Source: Anaerolineales bacterium
GTDB taxonomy: Bacteria; Chloroflexota; Anaerolineae; Anaerolineales; Villigracilaceae
DNA length: 64,000 nucleotides
Assembly (NCBI GenBank): GCA_030680795.1
Contig: JAUXUL010000027.1
Coordinates: 97,248 to 161,247 of the forward strand
Reading direction: 5' to 3'
Position numbers and translations under genes: made by a program. A model generated the notes under the pieces. The model did no database searches, was not told the DNA's origin, and was given only the letters and a program-made list of their open reading frames with translations. Each line of letters starts with the position of its first letter. Position 1 is the first letter of the stretch. This document shows positions 24,899 through 33,657 of the stretch, piece by piece.

Positions 24899-25630
24899 TT
24901 GTCCACTCCATTTCTATCCATCGTCATACCAGCCCATAATGAAGAAAGCCGCCTGCCGCGCACGCTCGGGCAGATCTTTTCCTTTCTTGAAAAGCAAACC
25001 TATTCATCCGAAGTCATCATTGTGGAAAACGGCAGTTCAGACCGCACACTTGAGTTCGCGCAGGAATATACCCTGCGCCACCCAAACCTGACTGTCTACC
25101 ATGAAGAACAACCGGGCAAAGGCAACGCCCTGCGGCGCGGCATATCGGAAGCGCGCGGTGAATATCGGTTTATCTGCGATGCCGACCTTTCCATGCCGAT
25201 TGAAGAACTTCATAAATTCCTCCCCCCTGTTCTGAATGATTTTGATATCGCCATTGGTTCACGCGAAGCGCCCGGCTCAATTCGTTATCACGAACCATCC
25301 TATCGCCATTTAGGCGGGCGCGCCATCAACTTTCTGATCCGGTTATTGATTCTGCCCGGGTTAAATGACACCCAATGCGGCTTCAAATGTTTTCGCGCTG
25401 AAACAACCGAAGTTATTTTTCGCCAGCAAACACTGACAGGCTGGTCCTTTGATATTGAACTTCTTTATCTCGCCCGCCAAAAAATATTAAGGATCAAAGA
25501 GGTCCCCATCCAATGGTATTTCGATCCGGACAGCAAAGTCAACGCCGTACGCGATGCCTTGCGCATGATCGGCGACATCTTCCGTATTCATCTCAATGCC
25601 ATGCGCGGCAGGTATGATCTCAAACCCTGA
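24899..25630 (+). CDS. Glycosyltransferase family 2 (dolichyl-phosphate-type)
   Basis: GT-A fold transferase of 243 residues using a TTG start at 24899 six bases after the previous stop. Signatures: SIVIPAHNEESRLPRTL, VIIVENGSSDRT, the metal-binding DADLSMP, and GFKCFRAETTEVIF, the arrangement found in dolichyl- or undecaprenyl-phosphate glucosyl/mannosyl transferases. It would load a sugar from a nucleotide donor on a lipid carrier at the inner face of the membrane. No C-terminal membrane helices are present. Its 3' end overlaps rnhB. Confidence 0.87.
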   Translation: MSTPFLSIVIPAHNEESRLPRTLGQIFSFLEKQTYSSEVIIVENGSSDRTLEFAQEYTLRHPNLTVYHEEQPGKGNALRRGISEARGEYRFICDADLSMPIEELHKFLPPVLNDFDIAIGSREAPGSIRYHEPSYRHLGGRAINFLIRLLILPGLNDTQCGFKCFRAETTEVIFRQQTLTGWSFDIELLYLARQKILRIKEVPIQWYFDPDSKVNAVRDALRMIGDIFRIHLNAMRGRYDLKP

Positions 25631-26243
25631 TCTCACACACGAACAACAACTCTGGTCGGCATACAATTACATCGCGGGGTTGGATGAAGCAGGACGCGGC
25701 GCCCTGACCGGACCAGTCTGTGTGGGCGCAGTGATCCTGCCAAATGACAACCCGCTTCTCTCCCAAGCCTTGAACGGGGTGCGTGATTCCAAACAATTAA
25801 CTCCCCGTAAGCGTCTCCAACTTATGCCGCGCATCAAAGAGTCTGCGCTGGCCTGGGGTATTGGCTTTGCCTCCGCAGAAGATATTGACTTGATGGGCAT
25901 CGTCCCAGGTACACGGCTCGCCGCAAGCCGCGCACTGGCAATGCTCCCGCTCACCCCCAATTTTTTACTGACAGATTTCCGCCTCGAACTCCCCGAATTG
26001 GATATTTCACAAACTGCGCTCGTCAAAGGAGACCAGCGCTCATTGAGCATTGCATGCGCATCCATTCTTGCGAAGACCGCGCGCGATGCATGTATGATCG
26101 AAATGGACGAAAAATATCCTGGATATGGATTTGCGCGCCACAAAGGATATGGCACACTCTGGCATCGTCGGAAGATCGCGCAGCTAGGTTACTCCCCCAT
26201 CCATCGAAAAACATTCAAAATAAAAAAAGTAGCGCGAGATTAA
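25614..26243 (+). CDS. rnhB: Ribonuclease HII
   Basis: Removes ribonucleotides from DNA and RNA-DNA hybrids. Motif GLDEAGRGALTGPV supplies Asp24 and Glu25; Asp121 (LLTDFRLEL) and Asp140 (VKGDQRSLSIACASI) complete the metal site, followed by AKTARD. I chose the ATG at 25614, overlapping the glycosyltransferase gene by 17 bases; an ATG at 25596 is also in frame. 209 residues, typical for the family. The stop codon lies inside a palindromic terminator. Confidence 0.94.
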   Translation: MISNPDLTHEQQLWSAYNYIAGLDEAGRGALTGPVCVGAVILPNDNPLLSQALNGVRDSKQLTPRKRLQLMPRIKESALAWGIGFASAEDIDLMGIVPGTRLAASRALAMLPLTPNFLLTDFRLELPELDISQTALVKGDQRSLSIACASILAKTARDACMIEMDEKYPGYGFARHKGYGTLWHRRKIAQLGYSPIHRKTFKIKKVARD

Positions 26244-26252
26244 TCTCGCGCT
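26231..26252. terminator. Bidirectional terminator between rnhB and LysM gene
   Basis: Perfect 22-base palindrome AGCGCGAGATT/AATCTCGCGCT flanked by A7 on the left and TACTTTTT on the right, serving both convergent genes. The rnhB stop codon is inside it. Confidence 0.85.
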
Positions 26253-26259
26253 GCACCGT

Positions 26260-27096
26260 TTACTTTTTCAGGAAACCGCCGCCTGAAAATTTACTTTCTG
26301 GTTTGCCGGAGCGCCACGCATAATATCCCAATGCGGCTCCGCCCAGCAGGAACAAGGCTCCAAAAATACCAAGGATCGGAGAAGTGCCGCCACCGCTCTC
26401 TTCTGCCGCGCTGGGGTCCACCACCACATCCCTGGATTGGATCCCAAAATCCACAAAGGCGAGGTCGCCTGCATTCACATCCAGGGCATAATTCAACTCC
26501 ATGGTCGGGTTGTAATTATCAGGGATACCAACTGTAATGTTGTAATTCCCTTCCGGGATATCAGAGAAACATATCCCTTGAAAGGCTTCAGGGTCGGCTG
26601 GAATGACCGTGTTTTGCGCGGCGGAATATTCGCCATTGATTTCAGTCAGACTGACCGCGCCGCCCGCCACAGCAGGCTCGGTCTCTTCGCGCAGGGCATT
26701 GCCGTTCGCATCGTCAAATAGCAAAATGCAAACTTCTGTTGTACCAGATAGAGGCGTGGGAGTGACCGTCGGCACCCCGGGTGTGGGAGATGCGCCGGGA
26801 GTGGGAGTCCCTGCAACGGAGATTATCCCGATCAGCAATTCCCGTCCTTCAATAAGCGTACAGTTCTCATCCAGGTTTGAATTCAACTGGCGGAGTTGTT
26901 CCACACTGATCGCGTTCAAAAGCGAAACACGAGTGCAGGTTTCACCGGGTTGCACAACATAAATAATACGCCCGTCTGCGCCCGGAGTGGGCGTGAGGTA
27001 CTGCTGTGCGTGGGGCGCGGCGTTTACCGGCAGCCACAGCCCAAGCAGGAGCAAACTAACAAGGGTCAATATGGTAATAAAACGCTTTGGATTCAT
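26260..27096 (-). CDS. LysM-domain exported protein with C-terminal anchor
   Basis: 278 residues. Signal peptide at 1-26, then a LysM-type motif (YVVQPGETCTRVSLLNAISVEQLRQLN), which usually binds peptidoglycan; a Thr/Pro linker (TPTPGASPTPGVPTVTPTP); a beta-sandwich module with EVCILLFDDANGNALREETEP, typical of SdrD-B/Cna-B-like repeats; and a C-terminal helix followed by KPESKFSGG. It is probably held in the membrane and contacts the wall. No sortase motif is visible. Confidence 0.8.
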   Translation of the reverse strand: MNPKRFITILTLVSLLLLGLWLPVNAAPHAQQYLTPTPGADGRIIYVVQPGETCTRVSLLNAISVEQLRQLNSNLDENCTLIEGRELLIGIISVAGTPTPGASPTPGVPTVTPTPLSGTTEVCILLFDDANGNALREETEPAVAGGAVSLTEINGEYSAAQNTVIPADPEAFQGICFSDIPEGNYNITVGIPDNYNPTMELNYALDVNAGDLAFVDFGIQSRDVVVDPSAAEESGGGTSPILGIFGALFLLGGAALGYYAWRSGKPESKFSGGGFLKK

Positions 27097-27152
27097 CCCT
27101 GAAATTATATCAGATTCATTTTGGTATAAAATAAAGAGGAAAGAGGAGCGCC

Positions 27153-28601
27153 ATGAAAACTTTGCTTAAGAACGGAACATTGATCACCGCCTCAGACACA
27201 TTTCAATCAGATATTTTGATCGAGGACGAAAAGATCGCCCGCCTCGGACTTAATCTGGAAGTTGATTCTGACCAGCGGATAGATGCTGCGGGCAAGCTGA
27301 TCCTGCCCGGCGGCGTGGACCCGCACGTCCATTTGGATTTGCCGATGTTCAACACCGTCTCCTCCGATGACCATTACACGGGTCACAAAGCCGCGGCGTT
27401 CGGCGGGACAACCACTGCCATGGACTTCATTCCCCTCACCCCACCCCCTCACCCTGTGGGAGAGGGGCAAAGGGGTGAGGGAGATTTTCAATATTCCGTT
27501 GATTTGTGGATGAAAAAAGCCGAAAAAGCCGCCATTGATTATTCCTTCCACATGAACCTGACGCAATTCAATGACAGGATCGCCAAAGAGATTCCATCCT
27601 TGCGGGGCATGGGCATTCAAACGCTTAAAGTCTTCACTGCCTACAACGGACGTTTACGCATTGATGACGGCAGTATCTTCAGAGCCATGCAAATCGCCAG
27701 AGACAATGGCATGTTGGTCATGGCGCATTGCGAAAACGGAGATGTCATTGAAACGCTTGTCGGGAAGGCGTTGGCGGCAGGTCACACCTCACCCGAATGG
27801 CACGCATTGACCAGACCCGGCTGGGGCGCAATCGATGCCACTTTACGAGTAGCAGGCCTGGCCGCAGAATCCGATGCGTCGGTTTACATCGTCCACATGA
27901 ATATGGGCGGTGAAGTGGACATGCTCAAGTACGCGCGCGAACGCGGCGTCAAAGTAATGGGCGAGACTTGTCTGCAATATTTGTTTTTCACAATTGATGA
28001 CTTGCGCCGCCCCGATGGCGCAAAGTGGATCTGCTCACCGCCGATGCGAACGGAAAAAGACAACGCGCGTTTGTGGGAAGGCCTGCGTGACGGCATTCTG
28101 CAAACGGTTGGCACGGATCATTGTCCATTTTTCTTGGATGGCACGAAGCCAATTATTTATGAGGGCAGAGAGATCGCCATTGCAGGCAAGGAACTTGGAA
28201 AAGATGATTTCACGAAAATACCGAACGGACTGCCCGGTATTCAAGACCGCCTGCCTGTCTTATGGACTCAGGGTGTGGGCACAGGCAAGATCAGCGCAAA
28301 TCAATTTGTTGAGTTGACCAGCGCCAACCCTGCCAGGATATTTGGCTTATATCCGCGCAAAGGCTCGCTCTTAGTCGGCGCAGATGCGGATATTGTAATT
28401 TGGGACCCGCAGAAAAAAGTGAGTTACGGCGTGTCAAAATCACACCAGCGAACGGACTACAATCTGTACGAAGGCTGGGAATTGAAAGGCTACCCTGAAA
28501 AAGTTTTCCTGCGCGGCAAGTTAATTGTGGATGGGGATGAATGGAAAGGCAAACGCGGAGACGGGAAATTCCTGAAACGCGGCGAAGGCGAAATTTTATA
28601 G
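27153..28601 (+). CDS. Dihydropyrimidinase / D-hydantoinase
   Basis: Zinc amidohydrolase that opens dihydropyrimidine or hydantoin rings (pyrimidine breakdown). Metal ligands visible: His58 and His60 (DPHVHLDL), carbamylated Lys159 (TLKVFTAYNG), His192 (MAHCENG), His248 (IVHMNMG) and an Asp in VGTDHCPF. 482 residues; a GAGGAG site precedes the ATG. Residues about 94-112 (LTPPPHPVGEGQRGEGD) are extra relative to the family and correspond to a C-rich repeat of the intergenic type, inserted in frame. Dihydroorotase and allantoinase are less likely. Confidence 0.9.
   Translation: MKTLLKNGTLITASDTFQSDILIEDEKIARLGLNLEVDSDQRIDAAGKLILPGGVDPHVHLDLPMFNTVSSDDHYTGHKAAAFGGTTTAMDFIPLTPPPHPVGEGQRGEGDFQYSVDLWMKKAEKAAIDYSFHMNLTQFNDRIAKEIPSLRGMGIQTLKVFTAYNGRLRIDDGSIFRAMQIARDNGMLVMAHCENGDVIETLVGKALAAGHTSPEWHALTRPGWGAIDATLRVAGLAAESDASVYIVHMNMGGEVDMLKYARERGVKVMGETCLQYLFFTIDDLRRPDGAKWICSPPMRTEKDNARLWEGLRDGILQTVGTDHCPFFLDGTKPIIYEGREIAIAGKELGKDDFTKIPNGLPGIQDRLPVLWTQGVGTGKISANQFVELTSANPARIFGLYPRKGSLLVGADADIVIWDPQKKVSYGVSKSHQRTDYNLYEGWELKGYPEKVFLRGKLIVDGDEWKGKRGDGKFLKRGEGEIL
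27432..27482. repeat. C-rich inverted repeat inside the dihydropyrimidinase gene
   Basis: CCTCACCCC-type arm faces GGGGTGAGGG, with CCCTGTGGGAG inside. Same character as 12458 and 22788, but in frame within coding sequence. Confidence 0.65.
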
Positions 28602-28622
28602 TTTGGACGGAGGATAATTCTT

Positions 28623-29603
28623 TTGGAATTAATTACATCGAATTTGTTGACCCCAATGGTCTTGTGCTATGTTCTGGGACTCATCGCCGGGCGCCTGGGT
28701 TCAGACCTGCGCATACCGAATCAATTATACGAGTCCATCACCATTTATTTACTGTTGGCAATCGGTTTCAAAGGCGGGGTGGAAATTGCGCAAACCGGGC
28801 TCGCTTCGCTGCTGCTGCCCGGGCTGTTCAGCGTCACACTTGGCATTATGATTCCGCTGTATGTCTATCCACTGTTGCGCCGTTTGGGGAGACTAAGCCG
28901 CGCAGACTCAGCTTCGATAGCCGCCCATTACGGTTCGGTGAGCGCGGTCACTTTCGCCGCCGCGCTGACCATGCTGGAAACCCTTCATATCCCGTACAAT
29001 GGCTTCATGAACGCATTGCTGGCATTGATGGAATCACCGGCAATTATCGTCGGCGTAATCCTTGCGGGGCGCGCGCAAACACTCGAAAATAAAAGCGAAA
29101 CCGCAGCAATTGACTGGCGTTTCCTTCTGCGCGAGGCGCTTCTCAGCAAAAGCGTATTGTTGTTATTGGGCGGGCTGGCAATTGGGGTGCTTTCTGGGGA
29201 AAACGGCATGAAAGCCACCCAAGCCTTTTTTGTTGCCCCGTTCAAAGGCGTTCTCAGCCTGTTTTTGTTGGAACTGGGAATCAGCACCGCCGAACGGTTG
29301 AATGACCTGCGGCGCGCGGGCGTTTTCTTAACCGCGTTCGGGATCATACTGCCCATATTCAATGGGGCGCTTGGAGTTGGAACTGGCTGGCTGGCTGGAT
29401 TAAATCTGGGAGGAGCCACCCTGCTTGGTGTGTTAGCAGCCAGCGCGTCCTATATTGCCGCGCCCGCCGCCATGCGTGTCGCTGTACCTTCCGCGAACCC
29501 ATCCCTTTCGCTGACCGCAGTTCTCGGTGTCACCTTCCCGTTTAATATCACGCTGGGGCTTCCCCTGTATCTGGGCATGGCGCGCTGGCTGTATGGAGTA
29601 TAA
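28623..29603 (+). CDS. sbtA: SbtA-type sodium-dependent bicarbonate transporter
   Basis: Integral membrane protein of 326 residues with about ten helices in two inverted five-helix halves, as in the SbtA family that imports bicarbonate with sodium. Family-like blocks are IYLLLAIGFKGGVEIA, HYGSVSAVTFAAALTML and the matching second-half ASASYIAAPAAMRVA. TTG start at 28623 with a GGAGGA site. The next gene is its PII-like regulator, which strengthens the call. In this likely heterotrophic genome it may feed anaplerotic carboxylation, not photosynthesis. Confidence 0.88.
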   Translation: MELITSNLLTPMVLCYVLGLIAGRLGSDLRIPNQLYESITIYLLLAIGFKGGVEIAQTGLASLLLPGLFSVTLGIMIPLYVYPLLRRLGRLSRADSASIAAHYGSVSAVTFAAALTMLETLHIPYNGFMNALLALMESPAIIVGVILAGRAQTLENKSETAAIDWRFLLREALLSKSVLLLLGGLAIGVLSGENGMKATQAFFVAPFKGVLSLFLLELGISTAERLNDLRRAGVFLTAFGIILPIFNGALGVGTGWLAGLNLGGATLLGVLAASASYIAAPAAMRVAVPSANPSLSLTAVLGVTFPFNITLGLPLYLGMARWLYGV

Positions 29604-29613
29604 GGAGAGCAGG

Positions 29614-29919
29614 ATGGAGAAACAATCCGTCATATTGATCACCATTATCGCCGAATCGATTCTTGAGGAACAGTTGTGCAAACTGGCATTGGAGGCGGGC
29701 GCGAGCGGCTATACGATCAGCGAGTGCAGCGGCTGTGGAAAAAAGGGGATACGTTCCGGCATGATGGATATGGACAAAAACGTGCGGGTCGAGATTCTTG
29801 CGCGCCAGGAAATTGCAGAGATCATCCTGTCAAACGTGGAACAGCGTTTTTCCCCAAACTATGCGCTAACCCTTTTTACCCAAACCGTTAACGCGCTGGT
29901 GCATGAACATTCCTACTAG
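29614..29919 (+). CDS. sbtB: SbtB-like PII regulatory protein
   Basis: 101-residue PII-fold protein. SbtB proteins bind the cytoplasmic face of SbtA and respond to adenine nucleotides such as cAMP and AMP. The start at 29614 has AAGGAGAG and lies 10 bases after sbtA. The segment SECSGCGKKGIRSGMMDMDKN occupies the T-loop position, and VRVEILARQEIAEIILSNVEQRF matches the usual core strand and helix. It is short at the C-terminus and lacks an obvious Cys-pair redox tail. Function rests mainly on linkage to sbtA. Confidence 0.82.
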   Translation: MEKQSVILITIIAESILEEQLCKLALEAGASGYTISECSGCGKKGIRSGMMDMDKNVRVEILARQEIAEIILSNVEQRFSPNYALTLFTQTVNALVHEHSY

Positions 29920-29955
29920 CACGTTCGCGCAGTGCGCGGCGGGTATCGTACCGCA

Positions 29956-30426
29956 ATGACCCGCGTTTTTACACTCCATCCCGAGGCGCCAGACCCGCAC
30001 CTGATTGCCCAAGCCGCGGAGGTTATCCTGCGCCGGGGCTTGGGCGCCTTCCCCACCGAGACGGTGTACGGTCTCGGTGTGAACGCCCTGGACGAAGAGG
30101 CGGTTGCAAAGATTTTTGCAGCCAAAGGACGCCCCTCCAACGACCCCTTGATCGTGCATATTGCTTCGGTTGAGGATGTGGAACGCGTCGCTTCTGAAAT
30201 TCCCCCAATCGTCAACCAACTTGCAGACGCCTTCTGGCCCGGTCCGTTGACGTTGATTCTGCCCAAGAAGCCTCGTGTGCCGGATTTGGTTACGGCAGGG
30301 TTAAACACCGTTGTCGTGAGGGTTCCGTTGCATCCAATTGCGCTGGCGCTCATCCAAGCCAGCGGCGTGCCGATTGCCGCGCCTACGGACGTGAAGGGAC
30401 ATACAAACGTCACAAGCACGACCTGA
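29956..30426 (+). pseudogene. Truncated TsaC/Sua5-family gene
   Basis: Threonylcarbamoyl-AMP synthase makes the intermediate for the t6A modification of tRNA. The first ~140 residues are typical: GAFPTETVYGLGVNALDEEAV, KGRPSNDPLIVHI, FWPGPLTLIL, VVVRVPLHPIALALIQASGVPIAAP. After PIAAP the usual SANxSG motif is missing; the frame runs 13 unrelated codons and stops at 157 residues versus about 200. The sequence after the break, in another frame, is the end of a different gene. The enzyme is probably inactive unless another copy exists. Confidence 0.8.
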
Positions 30427-30521
30427 TGGACGCGCAAGCCAAAATCAAAGCCTTGTTCCCCGATTTGAAGGTGGAATCCTTCTATCTGTATTTGGATGGA
30501 ACTTTCGAACCAATTTCATAA
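30384..30521 (+). pseudogene. C-terminal fragment of a putative carbonic anhydrase
   Basis: In the frame shifted relative to tsaC, sequence reads YGREGTYKRHKHDLMDAQAK followed by FPDLKVESFYLYLDGTFEPI and a stop. This resembles the end of small putative beta-type carbonic anhydrases (His-Asp-Cys-Gly-Ala-Tyr-Gly ... fP-level ... LDG). The N-terminal zinc site is missing. Next to sbtA-sbtB, this suggests a former bicarbonate cluster that lost its anhydrase by a deletion joining it to tsaC. Confidence 0.55.
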
Positions 30522-30550
30522 AAGACTGCACTGCAAAAAGGTCAAGAGCA

Positions 30551-30680
30551 TAACGCAAAGCCGCCAAGCTTCAAAGTCGCAAAGAGACTGCGCAGCGTGC
30601 GCTGTTTGACGGCAAAATCTTCAAGATTTTCAATCTGTATTTCAGAATTTCTTTGCGTCTCTGCGCCTTCGTGTTAAGTA
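30551..30680. repeat. Inverted repeat of the AACGCAAAG / CTTTGCG type
   Basis: AACGCAAAGCCGCC and TCGCAAAGAGAC on the left face CTTTGCGTCTCTGCGCC and GTGTTAAG on the right. A partial relative is at 9142-9200. Confidence 0.55.
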
Positions 30681-30710
30681 TTTGATCTTTGCAGACTCAT
30701 AAAACAAAAC

Positions 30711-32372
30711 TCATATATTCATAGCACGTCGGCGCGTGATTTTCTCCATAACTTGTGCGCTGATTTGCCCCCACTCTTCAGCGGGGATGGCAAGGAATGC
30801 ATCCACAGCTTGTGGGTCGAACTGCTTGCCAGACTCTTCTTCAATGATTTTACGTGCGATTTCATAGGGTCGACTCTCGCGGTAAGGTCGGTCAGATGTT
30901 AGCGCATCGAACGTGTCAGCGATGGAGAACAGGCGCGCGCCTAGAGGGATTTGCTCGCCCCGCAAGCCAAAAGGATAGCCCGTACCATCCCACTTCTCAT
31001 GATGACAAACAACGATTTTGATTTCTTCTTGTAGGTAAAGAATATCAGCCAGTATGTAGTATCCAACTTGCGGATGACGATCCATGATTTTACGCTCTTC
31101 GATCGTGAGGGAATCGGGCTTGTTCAAGACTGCATCGGGCACACCGATTTTCCCAATATCATGGATAAGTGCTCCACGGCGAATACTGTTGATGGATTCA
31201 TTGTCCAGTCCAATTTGTTGTGCGAGGCGGGCCGTATATTCAACCACGCGTCGCGAGTGACCCTCCGATCCGCGGTCGCGCACATCAAGCGCCGTGGAAA
31301 GTACGTCAAGCATCAGCTCAGAACTATTTTGAAGATCCGCAACAAGTTGGGCATTGTTGACTGCCAGCACAGCGCTGTCTGCAATCGAGCGAAACAAGTC
31401 GAGGTCGTCCTGATTGAAGGGTTCCCCGCCGCGTTTATTGAGTGCCTGGATTGCACCAATGGATTTATCTTCCAGCATCAACGGCACCGTCAAAAGTGAG
31501 CGGGTGACATAGCCTGTCCTTTCGTCCGCTGAATGGTTGCGGCGTGGATCATTTTGTGCATCTTTGATGATGATGGATTTTTTCTTGGAGATGCTTGTGC
31601 CGACGATGCTCGGCTCGGTAAGTGACATGGCAAAACCCTTGAGTCTCTCGGATCCAGGACCAGTGGCAAAGCGGCATGTGATAACGCCCGCTTCTTCATC
31701 CACCAGCCAAATGGATTGGGCTTCGGCGTTGATGGCTTTATTTACTTCTGTAAAAATACGAGGGAGAAGTTCGTCTATGTCGAGCGTCTGATGCAAGTGA
31801 CGACTGATCTGGTTGAGTAGTTTTTGGCGCCCGTTGGTATGGTTCTGCCGCTCGTAGAGTTGCGTGTTTTGAATCGCAAGGGCGATGTGCCCGGCTAGCT
31901 CAATAATGGAGTTTCGGTCACTGCGCTTGAAAGCGGGTCTGCCGTTCTTATTGACTATCATTCCTCCAATCAACTCACTCCGCGCCACAAGTGGAGCGAT
32001 GATGATATTGCGTGCATCCATGCCGAAATATTCACGCTGCACTTTGGCACCCATCCATTTGGAATGATGCAATTCATCCATATTCATCTGTTTGGCTGAG
32101 ACGGTGCGATAGGCAGCGACAAATTTCTTGGCACGCATCAAACTCCCTAGCATGTTTGCCGCTTGCGCCCCGACGGCATGAGTACATTCGAGCTCAGTTT
32201 CAGCCTCATTAAGCAACCAAATCGAAATGCCATCGCCATTGACGCTGGTGTGTAAGCGCATAAGAGTGGAAAACATGACCAGGTCAAGTTCAAGCATGGA
32301 ACGATATGCCTGCCCTAAATCCAGCAACAGGGTGGGAGAGATGAGAGTGACTGGAGAATTTTCCATAGTCAT
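30711..32372 (-). CDS. GAF-GAF-HD-GYP cyclic-di-GMP phosphodiesterase
   Basis: 553-residue cytoplasmic regulator. Two GAF sensor domains (about 35-175 and 190-345) precede an HD-GYP domain with the HD dyad HDIGKIG, the metal-binding HHEKWDGTGYPFGLRG and SIADTFDALTSDRPYR. HD-GYP proteins degrade cyclic di-GMP to pGpG or GMP. No receiver or membrane segment is present, so the signal is internal, perhaps a cyclic nucleotide or redox cue through GAF. A PilZ receptor gene lies 0.9 kb away on the same strand. Full catalytic residues appear present. Confidence 0.92.
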   Translation of the reverse strand: MTMENSPVTLISPTLLLDLGQAYRSMLELDLVMFSTLMRLHTSVNGDGISIWLLNEAETELECTHAVGAQAANMLGSLMRAKKFVAAYRTVSAKQMNMDELHHSKWMGAKVQREYFGMDARNIIIAPLVARSELIGGMIVNKNGRPAFKRSDRNSIIELAGHIALAIQNTQLYERQNHTNGRQKLLNQISRHLHQTLDIDELLPRIFTEVNKAINAEAQSIWLVDEEAGVITCRFATGPGSERLKGFAMSLTEPSIVGTSISKKKSIIIKDAQNDPRRNHSADERTGYVTRSLLTVPLMLEDKSIGAIQALNKRGGEPFNQDDLDLFRSIADSAVLAVNNAQLVADLQNSSELMLDVLSTALDVRDRGSEGHSRRVVEYTARLAQQIGLDNESINSIRRGALIHDIGKIGVPDAVLNKPDSLTIEERKIMDRHPQVGYYILADILYLQEEIKIVVCHHEKWDGTGYPFGLRGEQIPLGARLFSIADTFDALTSDRPYRESRPYEIARKIIEEESGKQFDPQAVDAFLAIPAEEWGQISAQVMEKITRRRAMNI

Positions 32373-32472
32373 TGCATAAGCTGCCAGTGTATTCGCAGTA
32401 TACTGCTTATTTCATTAAACAATTATAGATGTGTTATTTGAATCTACATTGCAGAAAAACGGATAGAAGCGC

Positions 32473-33141
32473 TCACTGATTTTCAGCCAATAATTCCTTC
32501 AACCTCGGATGCCTGGCATAAAACCCACGATTCTTTTCCGGGAGCATGGCCGCAATGCGACACATGATCTCGTCTGTGTATTGTTGTAAAGTTTTCTCAC
32601 GATTTTCCTTGGGAAAGGGCGGGAGTTTAAACGACTTGCCTGCTGTCAATTTAATCGGCGTGCGGCGAAAGCGTTTGAGATTGCTCTTGACAATTCTATC
32701 CTCCGTGCCACTGATGGCGACAGGCACGATGGGCCATTTCATTTTGGAGGCAAGATATGCCACGCCGGGTTTGCCTTGCGCCATTTTTTCATCACGGGCG
32801 CGCGTGCCTTCGGGCGCAATGATCAGGATTTGACCTGCCTCCATTCTTCTGATCATCTCGCGCATGGTTTTGAGGTCGGGGTTAAAGCGGTCAATGAAAA
32901 TTGCGTTGAGGTGTTTGCCCAGCCATTTGAGAAATGCGTTTTCCTCCCATTTCTCTGCAACGGGAATGAATAAATTCAAATCATTGAGAGCGTAAAAAGC
33001 CATGGGCGCATCGAGAATGCCCAGGTGATTAACAGCAATAACAAATCCGCCTTTTTCGGGCAGGTTTTCATAACCAGAGGCATCTATTTTTGTGATGAGT
33101 TTTAAAACAATATGAATGAGCCAGCGCAGGAATTTTTTCAT
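32473..33141 (-). CDS. plsC: 1-acyl-sn-glycerol-3-phosphate acyltransferase (PlsC family)
   Basis: Makes phosphatidic acid by acylating lysophosphatidic acid at the membrane. The catalytic H-x4-D is His39/Asp44 in VNHLGILDAP, and the glycerophosphate-binding EGTRARD is at 111-117, followed by KPGVAYLASKMKWPIVPVAI. 222 residues, short form, with a hydrophobic N-terminus. It stands between the HD-GYP and PilZ genes but has no clear link to them. Acyl preference cannot be read from sequence. Confidence 0.9.
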   Translation of the reverse strand: MKKFLRWLIHIVLKLITKIDASGYENLPEKGGFVIAVNHLGILDAPMAFYALNDLNLFIPVAEKWEENAFLKWLGKHLNAIFIDRFNPDLKTMREMIRRMEAGQILIIAPEGTRARDEKMAQGKPGVAYLASKMKWPIVPVAISGTEDRIVKSNLKRFRRTPIKLTAGKSFKLPPFPKENREKTLQQYTDEIMCRIAAMLPEKNRGFYARHPRLKELLAENQ

Positions 33142-33181
33142 GGTTTAATTTTACACGGTTTTAGGATGATGGATTATGTGT

Positions 33182-33220
33182 AAAAAATGTCAAAGCCCCG
33201 TTTTCACAGGGCTTTGACAT
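33182..33220 (-). terminator. Terminator after PilZ gene
   Basis: Perfect 12-bp stem ATGTCAAAGCCC/GGGCTTTGACAT with a 10-base loop; on the minus strand a T6 run follows. Confidence 0.88.
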
Positions 33221-33245
33221 CCATGCTCTCTTCGGCAGAAGAGGC

Positions 33246-33590
33246 TTACTTGCTATATGTGTTGAACATCTTCAAAAAGATATCGTAATCACCCGGGGTC
33301 ATATTCACGATTTTGAAACCAACGTTATACATGCCAGGGGCCAATACATCCATCTGGCACCACGTTGCGCGCCCGATAAAGATCAAATAATTTTTGCTTG
33401 AGATCTCGCCGGTATGGTCAATCCGAAGCTGAAAATCCCTATTGAGCGGTACAGGATCTTTGCTATCCAATTTAAAACCACCCGAGCTGATATCCGAGAT
33501 ATGGCCAACCAACTTGCCAGTAGCCTCGTCTATGACCCGCATGTAATAAGAGAAATTTTTTCGCGAAAGTTTTCTTCGTTCCGCTCCCAT
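33246..33590 (-). CDS. PilZ-domain protein
   Basis: Single PilZ domain, 114 residues. The c-di-GMP-binding signatures are present: the N-terminal basic stretch ERRKLSRKNF (family RxxxR) and DISSGGFKL (family D/NxSxxG). PilZ proteins act as receptors that tune motility, export or transcription. The nearby HD-GYP phosphodiesterase gene fits the same signalling circuit. The target is unknown. A TCTCC-type ribosome site is visible upstream on this strand, and the gene ends at its own terminator. Confidence 0.88.
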   Translation of the reverse strand: MGAERRKLSRKNFSYYMRVIDEATGKLVGHISDISSGGFKLDSKDPVPLNRDFQLRIDHTGEISSKNYLIFIGRATWCQMDVLAPGMYNVGFKIVNMTPGDYDIFLKMFNTYSK

Positions 33591-33657
33591 CGGGAGTCTC
33601 CTTTCAATGTTTACTTCATGTGAGTATATAGCAATATTTGAGAACCATCAAGACTTT

